DNA from: an uncultured Collinsella sp.
GTDB lineage: Bacteria; Actinomycetota; Coriobacteriia; Coriobacteriales; Coriobacteriaceae
Assembly (NCBI GenBank): GCA_902493615.1
Contig: CABUQK010000003.1
Location: forward strand, 1 to 39,406
Length of the DNA: 39,406 nt
Direction: 5' to 3'
The first letter of the stretch is position 1. Each line of letters starts with the position of its first letter. A model generated the notes under the pieces. That model was not told the DNA's origin, made no database searches, and saw nothing but the letters and a program-made list of their open reading frames with translations. This document shows, piece after piece, positions 8,887 to 16,200 of this stretch. The position numbers and the translations under genes were made by a program.

Positions 8887-8923
8887 AAACGGTCGGCCCG
8901 CATCCGTTGCGGGCCGACCGTTT
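8887..8923 (-). terminator. Terminator after the HTH-AlaA gene
   Basis: A perfect 16-bp stem (arms 8887-8902 and 8908-8923, AAACGGTCGGCCCGCA and its complement) with loop TCCGT, 21 nt after the stop codon at 8945. On the minus strand the stem ends in TTT followed by TCTGTC, so the T-tract is short but the stem is very stable. Confidence 0.8.
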
Positions 8924-8944
8924 CATTACAGGCTACCTTTGCCG

Positions 8945-10465
8945 TTACGCCTGGCGGTAATGGTCAAAGAAATCGGCGAGGTCTTCGAGGGACTCTTTGA
9001 GTACTTCCATGCGCGGCAGGTACACGATGCGGAAGTGGTCGGGCTCAGCCCAGTTGAAGCCGCCGCCGCGCGTGATCAGGATCTTCTTCTCGTGCAGCAG
9101 GTCAAGGGCAAACTGCTCGTCATCGGTGATGTTGAACTTCTTCACATCCATCTTGGGGAAGATGTAGAACGCTGCACGCGGCTTAACCACCGAGATGCCG
9201 TCAATCTTGTTGAGCGCCTCATACACAAAGTTGCGCTGCTCGTAGACACGGCCGCCGGGACGGATGTAGTCGTTGACGGACTGATGGCCACCGAGTGCCG
9301 TCTGAACGATCGACTGAGCCGGCACGTTGGAGCACAGGCGCATGTTCGAGAGCATGTTGACGCCCATGATGAAGTCGCTCATGCAGCGCTGGTTGCCCGA
9401 AAGCACCATCCAGCCAATACGATAGCCCGCGATCATGTGCGACTTGGAAAGGCCGCTAAAGGTGACGCAGGGCAGGTCGGGGGCGAGCGAGGCAATCGAG
9501 ACGTGCTCGTAGCCGTCCATGCACAGGCGGTCGTAGATCTCATCGGCAAAGATCATCAGCTGATGCCTACGTGCAACCTCGACGATGCCCTCGAGCACCT
9601 CGCGCGGATAGACAGAACCCGTGGGGTTGTTGGGGTTGATGATGACGAGGGCTTTGGTCGCGCTCGTAATCTTGGACTCCATATCCTCCAAGTCGGGATA
9701 CCAATCCGCCTGCTCATCGCACAGATAATGTACGGGATGACCGCCGGCAAGGGTTGCGCACGCCGTCCAGAGCGGATAGTCGGGGCTGGGGATCAGAATC
9801 TCGTCGCCGTTGTCGAGCAGCGCGTTCATCGAAAGCTGAATGAGCTCGGACACACCGTTGCCCGTGTAGATATGCTCCATCTGAACGTTGGGCAGGCCCT
9901 TGATCTGCGAATACTGCATGATCGCCTTGCGCGCGGAGAACAGGCCACGCGAGTTGGAATAGCCTTCGCAGTCGGGCAGCTGCTGGCGCATGTCCTTGAT
10001 GACCTCATCGGGCGTGCGGAAACCGAAGGGCGCCGGGTTGCCGATATTGAGCTTGAGGATGCGCTCGCCCTCGTCCTCCATACGGGCGGCCTCGTCGACG
10101 ACGGGACCGCGCACGTCATACAGGACGTTGTCGAGTTTGGTGGATTTAGAAAAAGTACGCATGGTGGTGCTCCTTGCAATTTGAGCTGAGGGATGGGGTT
10201 CGGGCTTGGAATCGTTGCGGAGTGATGATGCCTCGCCTTGATCGGCGTCGCCGGCAAGCAGCCAGGTAACATCGACCTCCAAAATACGGGCGAGCAGCTC
10301 AGCCACATCGCGCCGCGGAATCGTCTTGCCGCTCACATATTGGCTCATCTGACTCTTACCGAGTTTTTTGCCGAGCATCTCCGATGCGCGGATCACGTCC
10401 GACTGGCGAACGTCGCGATTGGACATAGCCTGTCGCAGGCGATCGCTAAACGTCTCTTGGGCCAC
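8945..10465 (-). CDS. alaA: XRE-type HTH fused to AlaA-like alanine aminotransferase
   Basis: A 506-residue two-part protein. Residues ~5-70 are a Cro/C1-type helix-turn-helix (FSDRLRQAM..., GKSQMSQYVSGKTIPRRD, LEVDVTWLLAG). A ~30-residue linker follows. Residues 102-506 match E. coli AlaA almost end to end: STKLDNVLYDVRGPV, LKLNIGNPAPFGF, YTGNGVSELI, IINPNNPTG, the PLP-binding Lys in FSGLSKSHMIAGYRIGW, and NVPAQSIVQTALGG. AlaA transaminates pyruvate with glutamate to alanine. The start is GTG 10465, after AAGGAGG at 6 nt. A second strong site (AAGGAG, 7 nt before ATG 10162) lies inside, at the exact junction, and would yield a 405-residue stand-alone AlaA. The gene thus may encode both a regulator-enzyme fusion and the free enzyme. 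Confidence 0.9.
   Translation of the reverse strand: MAQETFSDRLRQAMSNRDVRQSDVIRASEMLGKKLGKSQMSQYVSGKTIPRRDVAELLARILEVDVTWLLAGDADQGEASSLRNDSKPEPHPSAQIARSTTMRTFSKSTKLDNVLYDVRGPVVDEAARMEDEGERILKLNIGNPAPFGFRTPDEVIKDMRQQLPDCEGYSNSRGLFSARKAIMQYSQIKGLPNVQMEHIYTGNGVSELIQLSMNALLDNGDEILIPSPDYPLWTACATLAGGHPVHYLCDEQADWYPDLEDMESKITSATKALVIINPNNPTGSVYPREVLEGIVEVARRHQLMIFADEIYDRLCMDGYEHVSIASLAPDLPCVTFSGLSKSHMIAGYRIGWMVLSGNQRCMSDFIMGVNMLSNMRLCSNVPAQSIVQTALGGHQSVNDYIRPGGRVYEQRNFVYEALNKIDGISVVKPRAAFYIFPKMDVKKFNITDDEQFALDLLHEKKILITRGGGFNWAEPDHFRIVYLPRMEVLKESLEDLADFFDHYRQA
10162..10176 (-). promoter_or_regulatory. Internal ribosome binding site and start codon for free AlaA
   Basis: Within the fusion gene, AAGGAG stands 7 nt before an in-frame ATG at 10162. 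The protein from this ATG is 405 residues, the length of E. coli AlaA, beginning MRTFSKSTKLDNV. This suggests either internal initiation or a trace of an in-frame fusion of two formerly separate genes. Confidence 0.6.
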
Positions 10466-10486
10466 TAGAACCTCCTTGCTGGCAAA

Positions 10487-10568
10487 GTTCAATTTATAGA
10501 ACACGAATTGAACCTGAGTTCAATTTAGGCAGCAGTATAGCGCCGTACCTCATTCGAAAGTTCAATTT
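10487..10568. promoter_or_regulatory. Operator array and promoter of the HTH-AlaA gene
   Basis: Four copies of the half-site GTTCAATT: at 10487-10494, an inverted pair with 4-nt spacer (10506-10513 and 10518-10525, arms AATTGAAC/GTTCAATT), and at 10560-10567. On the minus strand TTGAAC (10523-10518) doubles as a -35 box, with TATAAA (10498-10493) 19 nt downstream. An operator overlapping the -35 next to an HTH-encoding gene implies autorepression. Confidence 0.65.
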
Positions 10569-10627
10569 CATAAGAAAACGTACCGAACTCCGAGATTTGC
10601 CCAAAGCGGACAATGACGTGCACACGT

Positions 10628-11485
10628 TTAGAGGTATTCAAGGAATCGAGCGGCGGCAAGCGAAACGTCAGCCGTGCGATATATCGCATTGATCTGCCGA
10701 TGGGGATGTCCCTCGAGCGGGCGCACGGCAACATCGAACTGACAGCGGCGCAAGATGAGCGCGGGAAGAATGCTCACGCCCAGACCGTCCTCGACCATAG
10801 CCATAATCGCATAGTCATCCCAGGTCGACAGTTTTGAGCGCACTGACAGCCCCGCCCGACGAAACAGCGGCGTAATCTCATCATCGGTACCCCGTTCCAG
10901 CAGAATAAACTGCTCGTTGGCCAACTCGGCTAGAGAGATAGTCTCCGCCGTGGCAAGCAAAGAGTCTGCCGGCACTACCGCCATCAACTCGTCGCGCACC
11001 AAAGACCGCGATGTCATGCCGTTTTCTCGGGGCTCACGCGGGATAAAGCCCAGATCGCAGCGCCCTTCCGCCACCCATTGTTCAATCTCTGAGTAATCAC
11101 CCATCAGCAACTCATAATCGACGTCCGGGTGATCGGCGCGAAAGCGCGCAATCACCGGCGGCAGCACGTGGGTCGCCACACTCGAAAACGTACCGATGCA
11201 GATTTTGCCACGCATGAGCCCACGCATCTCATCCACGCGTCGCTGCAGGCGGCCAAACTCTTCGCATAACGCCTCGACTGCCGGCATGACCTGCCGCCCG
11301 TCGGCAGAAAGCACCACGCCCTCGCGGCTGCGATCAAGCACCTTAAAACCCCAGTCTGCCTCAAGGTCGCCCACCATGCGGCTCACGCCCGACTGCGAAT
11401 AGCTCAGGCGCTCGGCAGCACGCGTAAAGCTTCCGGCGCGCACCGTCTCCAGCAGCACCTGCATCTTTTGAATATTCGTTTCCAC
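10628..11485 (-). CDS. LysR-family transcriptional regulator 2
   Basis: A 285-residue LTTR. HTH at residues ~5-60 (VRAGSFTRAAERLSYSQSGV, SRMVGDLEADWGFKVLDR); effector domain from ~90 (KICIGTFSSVATHVLPP) to the end. The start is GTG 11485, with GGAGGG 6 nt upstream; the ATG 21 nt further up has no ribosome site and is less likely. It is divergent from the EamA transporter at 11604, the usual arrangement for an LTTR and the gene it controls, with an LTTR-type palindrome between them. The effector is not known. Confidence 0.9.
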   Translation of the reverse strand: METNIQKMQVLLETVRAGSFTRAAERLSYSQSGVSRMVGDLEADWGFKVLDRSREGVVLSADGRQVMPAVEALCEEFGRLQRRVDEMRGLMRGKICIGTFSSVATHVLPPVIARFRADHPDVDYELLMGDYSEIEQWVAEGRCDLGFIPREPRENGMTSRSLVRDELMAVVPADSLLATAETISLAELANEQFILLERGTDDEITPLFRRAGLSVRSKLSTWDDYAIMAMVEDGLGVSILPALILRRCQFDVAVRPLEGHPHRQINAIYRTADVSLAAARFLEYL

Positions 11486-11503
11486 GGCGCCCCTCCACCT
11501 TTG

Positions 11504-11520
11504 CATGAGTTTTTGTCATG
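11504..11520. promoter_or_regulatory. LysR-type box between LysR 2 and EamA
   Basis: CATGA-N7-TCATG, a 17-nt inverted repeat with the T-N11-A core, in the 118-nt intergenic space between the divergent regulator and transporter. Likely the binding site of LysR 2. Confidence 0.45.
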
Positions 11521-11603
11521 TTATCTATGCATTATATTCGCTTTTCTTCTAAAACCAGTTCACCCATAGTGAAGATACTCAGATATAGAGGGGATGTCAG
11601 CGC

Positions 11604-12515
11604 ATGAACAACGGGTTGTTTACGTACTTAGCAGCATTGCTATTGTTTGGCTCCAACGGCATCATCGCCGCTGCCATCGCGCTGCCGAGCTCGGATATCG
11701 TGCTACTACGCACGTTTTTGGGCGCCCTCTCGCTTGTCACTATCCTTGCCATCACCCAACGCCATAAACTGCAGGCGCCATCTCGTCCCCGCGAAGCCGC
11801 AGCACTCCTTCTGTCGGGAGCCGCGCTGGGTGCCAGCTGGATTTTTCTGTTCCGTGCCTACCAGACGATCGGCGTCGGCGTATCCTCGCTGCTGTACTAC
11901 TGCGGCCCCATCATTGTCATGGCGCTCTCCCCACTCATCTTTGGTGAAAAACTGACCGGCGGCAAAATCGCCGGGTTTATCGCCGTCGCCTGCGGTGCTT
12001 TTCTCATTGCAGCACAAGGTCTAGGCGGCAATATGCCCATTGCGGGTATCGTCTGCGGTATCGCCTCGGCATTTTGCTATGCGCTGATGGTCATCGCTAG
12101 CAAGGGTGCGCCACACATCGAAGGCCTCGAGAACTCCACGCTCCAGGTGAGCGCCGCCTTTGTGACCGCGCTGGTCCTCACGCTCATCACGCAGGGTGCA
12201 CCCTCATTCCTGTCCGCCGGCGTCGCCGCAGGCATCGATTGGCGCGCCGTCGTCATGCTCGGCGTCGTCAACACCGGCATCGGTTGCCTGCTCTACTTTA
12301 GTGCCGTCGCCAAGCTGCCCGTCCAGACCGTCGCGGTCGTCGGCTACCTCGAGCCGCTTTCGGCCGTCGTGTTCTCGGCCGTCCTTTTGGGCGAAGCCAT
12401 AACACCGGTCCGCCTGATGGGTGCCGCGCTTATCATCGGCGGCGCGATTTTTTGCGAACTCGCCGGCAAACGCGCAAGCGCCAAGGCTGGCATAGCCCAG
12501 ACAGCACGTGCTTAA
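11604..12515 (+). CDS. EamA/DMT-superfamily exporter
   Basis: 303 residues with ten hydrophobic segments forming two EamA repeats (residues ~5-135 and ~148-288). Seen: YLAALLLFGSNGIIAA at the start, YYCGPIIVMALSPLIFGEKL at the end of repeat 1, and VVGYLEPLSAVVFSAVLLGE at the end of repeat 2, both typical of the drug/metabolite transporter family. Members export amino acids, purines or other metabolites; the substrate is unknown. The ATG is preceded by GAGGGG. It is divergent from LysR 2, which probably controls it. Confidence 0.88.
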   Translation: MNNGLFTYLAALLLFGSNGIIAAAIALPSSDIVLLRTFLGALSLVTILAITQRHKLQAPSRPREAAALLLSGAALGASWIFLFRAYQTIGVGVSSLLYYCGPIIVMALSPLIFGEKLTGGKIAGFIAVACGAFLIAAQGLGGNMPIAGIVCGIASAFCYALMVIASKGAPHIEGLENSTLQVSAAFVTALVLTLITQGAPSFLSAGVAAGIDWRAVVMLGVVNTGIGCLLYFSAVAKLPVQTVAVVGYLEPLSAVVFSAVLLGEAITPVRLMGAALIIGGAIFCELAGKRASAKAGIAQTARA

Positions 12516-12549
12516 AAGCCCCTGTTTTGAAATGCTACCTACGTACATA

Positions 12550-12573
12550 AATAATCCCCAGCTGAGGATTATT
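12550..12573 (+). terminator. Hairpin after the EamA gene
   Basis: An 8-bp A/T-rich stem (AATAATCC/GGATTATT) with an 8-nt loop, 34 nt after the stop codon. Only a poor T-tract follows, so it is a weak terminator or a stabilising 3' hairpin. Confidence 0.4.
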
Positions 12574-12630
12574 GTCTAAAATAACCCGATGTGCCAAACT
12601 GCTCTTGTATGTATAAAGACGGCATAAAGA

Positions 12631-12651
12631 TTATCTGTCCTAGACAGATAA
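12631..12651. promoter_or_regulatory. Palindrome in the leader of kup
   Basis: A perfect inverted repeat TTATCTGTC-CTA-GACAGATAA, ending 22 nt before the chosen kup start. A -10-like TATAAA lies at 12612, which would put the palindrome just downstream of the start of transcription, as for a repressor operator. It could also fold as an RNA hairpin close to the ribosome site. I saw no c-di-AMP riboswitch signature. Confidence 0.4.
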
Positions 12652-12673
12652 CCGGATGTCTAAGGGAGTCCTC

Positions 12674-14905
12674 GTGGCACACAATAAACTAGAGGCAAAC
12701 CTCCAAGACCAGCGCGGGCAAGGCGGGCACGGAGCCATCCCCCTCTCCGCTGGCATGCTGCTCGTAACGCTCGGCGTCGTCTATGGCGACATCGGCACGA
12801 GCCCCATGTACACCATGAAATCAATCGTTGCCAACAACGGCGGCATCGGCACCGTCAGCGAGGACATGATCCTGGGCGCGCTTTCGCTCGTCATCTGGAC
12901 CATGACGCTCGTGACCACGGTCAAGTACGTGGTAATCGCCATGAAGGCCGATAACCACAACGAAGGCGGCATCTTCGCCCTGTTCAGTCTTGTGCGCAAG
13001 GTGGCGCCGTGGCTGATTCTCCCCGCCATGATCGGCGGCGCGGCGCTGCTCGCCGACGGCATCCTCACCCCCGCGGTCACGGTCACCACAGCCATTGAGG
13101 GCCTGCGCACCATCGAGTGGGGCCACGCGCTTTTGGGTGACGGGCAAACCAACGTCATCATTATTACCATCATCATTATCTGCGGCCTATTTGCCATGCA
13201 GCGCGCCGGTACCTCGTCGATCGGCAAGCTGTTCGGCCCGCTCATGACGCTGTGGTTCCTGTTCCTGGCAGGCGCCGGTCTGTTCAACATGCTCGGCAAC
13301 ATGTCCATCTTGCGCGCGCTCAACCCCATCCGCGGCATTATGTTCCTGTTCTCGCCCATCAACCACTCGGGCATCATGGTGCTCGGCTTCGTCTTCCTGT
13401 CGACGACCGGCGCCGAGGCGCTCTACTCGGACATGGGCCACGTGGGCAAGGCAAACATCTATGCATCCTGGCCGTTTGTTAAGGCGGCCCTTATCCTCAA
13501 CTATCTGGGTCAGGGAGCTTGGCTGCTCGCCAATAACTCCAACCCCCAGATGCTCGCGATGGACATCGTCAACCCGTTCTATATGATGCTCCCCGAACCC
13601 CTGCGCCCCTTTGCCATCGTGCTTTCGGCCGTAGCGGCCATCATCGCCTCGCAGGCGCTCATCACCGGCTCGTTCTCGCTGGTATCCGAGGCCACGCGTC
13701 TCAACCTTATGCCGCATCTGCGCATCCACTACCCCAGCGACACCAAGGGCCAGCTCTATATTCCGCTCGTCAACAACATCATGTGGGTCGGCTGCATCTT
13801 CATCGTGCTGCTGTTCCAAAACTCCGAGCGCATGGAGAGTGCCTATGGCCTCGCCATCACCGTGACCATGCTCATGACCACGACGCTTTTGACGAGCTAT
13901 ATCGCCGGCATCCTCAAGCACAAGCTGGGCGCCTGCGTCTTCGCCCTGCTCTTCGGTGCCATTGAACTGTGCTTCTTCGCCTCGTGCCTCACCATGTTCT
14001 TTGACGGCGGCTATGTGATGATCTTCCTGGCCGCACTGCTGTTCGGCCTTATGTATGTGTGGCGTCGCGGCACCGCCATCGAGCGCACGCAGACGATTCT
14101 GCTGCCCGTCTCCAAGTACATCGATCAGCTCAACCGCCTGCGCAACGACGAGACCTATCCCGTGCTCGCCGACAACCTGGTGTTTCTCACCAACAGCCCC
14201 GATCCGCTCACGCTCGACCGCGACGTGCTCTATTCCATCCTGGATAAACATCCCAAGCGCGCCAAGGCGTATTGGTTCATTAACGTGCATGTCACCGACG
14301 GGCCCTATACGCACGAGTATTCCGTCGAGACCTTTGGCACGGACTTCCTCTTCCGCGTTCGCCTGGACCTGGGCTTTAAAGTCAACCAGCGCGTCAACGC
14401 TTATCTGCGTCAGATCGTCGGCGACTTGATGGCATCGGGCGAGCTGCCGCCGCAACATCACACCTACTCCATCTACGAGACACGCGGCAACGTGGGTGAC
14501 TTCCGCTTTTGCATGCTGCGCAAGATGCTTGCCCCCGAAACGGACATTAACCGCAATGACCACCGCGTGATGGCCATCAAGTACGCCGTCCGCCGCGCCT
14601 GTGGAAGCCCGGCACGCTGGTACGGTCTCGAGAACTCGGCCATCATCATCGAGTACGTGCCGCTGTTTGCCCGCATGCGCCCGGCCGTTAAGCTCGTGCG
14701 CACCCAGGTGCCGCTCGAGGTTCAGATCGAAGAGGCCGAGGAAATGGAAGTCGACATCTTCTCGGACGACTTGGTCAACGGCAACGAAGCCGGTAAGGAC
14801 ATGAACGTCGATCCCACCGAGTTGCTCGAGAGCGTCGCCGATACGCCCGAACAGCAACAGCTCGACGGCCTCGAGAACGAACAACTCAACGACGCCAACT
14901 TCTAG
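12674..14905 (+). CDS. kup: Kup-family potassium uptake protein
   Basis: A 743-residue K+/H+ symporter of the KUP/HAK/KT family. The signature GVVYGDIGTSPMYTMKS lies near residue 35, followed by about 12 membrane segments with NHNEGGIFALFSLV, GDGQTN, FLSTTGAEALYSDMGHVG and a long cytoplasmic C-terminal domain (~470-743) ending in an acidic stretch. GTG 12674 was chosen because AAGGGAG lies 6 nt upstream; an in-frame ATG at 12656 has no ribosome site. The gene stands alone, with a palindrome in its leader and a shared bidirectional terminator after it. Confidence 0.95.
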   Translation: MAHNKLEANLQDQRGQGGHGAIPLSAGMLLVTLGVVYGDIGTSPMYTMKSIVANNGGIGTVSEDMILGALSLVIWTMTLVTTVKYVVIAMKADNHNEGGIFALFSLVRKVAPWLILPAMIGGAALLADGILTPAVTVTTAIEGLRTIEWGHALLGDGQTNVIIITIIIICGLFAMQRAGTSSIGKLFGPLMTLWFLFLAGAGLFNMLGNMSILRALNPIRGIMFLFSPINHSGIMVLGFVFLSTTGAEALYSDMGHVGKANIYASWPFVKAALILNYLGQGAWLLANNSNPQMLAMDIVNPFYMMLPEPLRPFAIVLSAVAAIIASQALITGSFSLVSEATRLNLMPHLRIHYPSDTKGQLYIPLVNNIMWVGCIFIVLLFQNSERMESAYGLAITVTMLMTTTLLTSYIAGILKHKLGACVFALLFGAIELCFFASCLTMFFDGGYVMIFLAALLFGLMYVWRRGTAIERTQTILLPVSKYIDQLNRLRNDETYPVLADNLVFLTNSPDPLTLDRDVLYSILDKHPKRAKAYWFINVHVTDGPYTHEYSVETFGTDFLFRVRLDLGFKVNQRVNAYLRQIVGDLMASGELPPQHHTYSIYETRGNVGDFRFCMLRKMLAPETDINRNDHRVMAIKYAVRRACGSPARWYGLENSAIIIEYVPLFARMRPAVKLVRTQVPLEVQIEEAEEMEVDIFSDDLVNGNEAGKDMNVDPTELLESVADTPEQQQLDGLENEQLNDANF

Positions 14906-14925
14906 CGACGTCACAAATCAACGAC

Positions 14926-14961
14926 AGCGGCCCTGCACCTCACGGGAGATGCAGGGCCGCT
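14926..14961. terminator. Bidirectional terminator between kup and bsh
   Basis: A 12-bp perfect stem (AGCGGCCCTGCA and its complement, 14926-14937/14950-14961) between two convergent genes, followed by TTTGC on the plus strand. The short T-tracts are compensated by a GC-rich stem. Confidence 0.75.
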
Positions 14962-14984
14962 TTGCATTGCGGTAAAGCTATCGG

Positions 14985-15950
14985 CTACGAACGACGCGGC
15001 TCGGGAACCACGAGCCTATCGGGGCTCGCGCCCTCGGCATCCATCAGGCTCACGTAGCGAATCGACGGATCCCCATACATCGCGTAGTAATAATTGCCCG
15101 TGCGCGCGCTAAAGCATCCGGTGTAGATAGTCTTCTCGAACTTGCCATCGCCCATCCTGGACGCTCCCTCGATCATCACCACGCCCTCGAGCGAGCGGAA
15201 CATGCGAACGACGTTTTCGGTCTCGCTCTCCTTTTGCGGGTAATTGGCATTGAGGTACGCCGCCTTTACAAAACGGCTCGGCGAATAGCAATCGCCCGGA
15301 ATGCCGCGCATGCCGGCACCGGCTCCATAGGGCTTGAGCTCGGCGCCACGCCATGTCGCCGTCTGCGGAAAATCGCTTGTGGCGGTGATATAGGTGCGTA
15401 GGTTTTCCATATGCCACGGGAAGGTCGGCTGATTGGCAAGGGTGTCGACCGGATCGTCGTATACATGCAGGCCGTCAGCCATCATCTCGACCACGATGCT
15501 GCGCTGGCTGTCGCCGATAATCCAATGGAGCAGTGACACGCCCAGCCCCTCTCCGGCAGATTTGGCGACAATCACCGTGTCGCGCAGCGCGGCCTCGACC
15601 TCATCGACCGTCGAGAACGTCGCTGCCACCCACAGGGGAAACTCATAGGCCGCGATATTTGTCTTGCCGTCGACAGGGCCCTTGGCATACTCGGCATAAC
15701 CCGGGAAATTGAGACCCGCCACGGCGAGGCCCGCATCGTTGCCGCAATCGAAGAACATAGGGTAGTTCCTGTAATCGATGCACATACCGATCACCGCGTG
15801 CGCCGCTGTCGCGTCGTCGATAAACGAATACGGAATGTGAAACCCGCGCGGCATCACGCGAACCTGTTGGCCGTAGTCAAAGCTCCAGTCGAGATTGCGG
15901 CCCAGATACATGTGGCCAGAATTATCGGTAAATCGAATACTCGTACACAT
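14985..15950 (-). CDS. bsh: Choloylglycine hydrolase family protein, probable bile salt hydrolase
   Basis: 321 residues of the N-terminal-nucleophile choloylglycine hydrolase family, which splits glycine or taurine from conjugated bile salts (relatives split penicillin V or N-acyl compounds). The mature nucleophile is Cys2, exposed after Met removal. Arg18, Asp21 and Asn81 fall at the positions known for bile salt hydrolases (GRNLDWSF; LNFPGYAEY), and LANQPTFPW and GIPGDCYSPSRFV match the loops that carry the later catalytic Asn and Arg. ATG 15950 is fixed by AGGAGG at 4 nt and by the need for Cys at position 2; an upstream in-frame ATG at 16013 would destroy the nucleophile. No signal peptide. 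Penicillin V acylase is the main alternative. Confidence 0.85.
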   Translation of the reverse strand: MCTSIRFTDNSGHMYLGRNLDWSFDYGQQVRVMPRGFHIPYSFIDDATAAHAVIGMCIDYRNYPMFFDCGNDAGLAVAGLNFPGYAEYAKGPVDGKTNIAAYEFPLWVAATFSTVDEVEAALRDTVIVAKSAGEGLGVSLLHWIIGDSQRSIVVEMMADGLHVYDDPVDTLANQPTFPWHMENLRTYITATSDFPQTATWRGAELKPYGAGAGMRGIPGDCYSPSRFVKAAYLNANYPQKESETENVVRMFRSLEGVVMIEGASRMGDGKFEKTIYTGCFSARTGNYYYAMYGDPSIRYVSLMDAEGASPDRLVVPEPRRS

Positions 15951-16017
15951 AGCGCCTCCTAGCTTTACGTTCTTGCTAATTTCATTGTCTCCAAACAAAG
16001 GGGCGCTAAACAAAAAA

Positions 16018-16049
16018 GCCCGGACATGACAACAATGTCACGCCCGGAC
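16018..16049 (-). terminator. Rho-independent terminator, minus strand
   Basis: On the minus strand a 14-bp stem (arms GTCCGGGCGTGACA and TGTCATGTCCGGGC, three G-T pairs) with loop TTGT is followed directly by TTTTTTG. The G-T pairs exist only in minus-strand RNA, so direction is clear. It ends the deformylase 2 transcript, about 145 nt after that gene's stop, leaving the 109-bp inverted repeat inside the transcript. Confidence 0.8.
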
Positions 16050-16091
16050 TATTCAAGCTGGATAAACTCAACCAAGTTAACCCCGCAGGTC

Positions 16092-16200
16092 GTCTAAGGG
16101 GTCAAAGTGCCGCAGATTGCCACGAAAGAGGAGCGCCGCGTACTAACGGTACGCAAGCGACGATTGAGCGGCAAGGTGCGGTGCTTTGATCCCCTTAGAC
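16092..16200. repeat. 109-bp imperfect inverted repeat overlapping the deformylase 2 stop
   Basis: Outer arms 16092-16114 (GTCTAAGGGG...) and 16177-16200 (...CCCCTTAGAC) pair over 23 positions with one bulged T and two G-T pairs in plus-strand RNA. Inside, TTGCC/GGCAA and GCGTAC/GTACGC extend the structure. The right outer arm contains the TAA stop of the leftward deformylase gene. Candidates are a MITE-like insertion or a structured 3' RNA. No transposase is in the window. Confidence 0.65.

Noticed and set aside
12540..12660. c-di-AMP (ydaO-type) riboswitch before kup
   Set aside because: The region is too short (about 158 nt) and lacks the conserved GCC/GGAACC-type blocks; only two simple hairpins are visible.
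13187..14914. 575-residue minus-strand frame opposite kup
   Set aside because: It mirrors the kup gene on the opposite strand; low-complexity His/Val/Glu-rich product with no domain.
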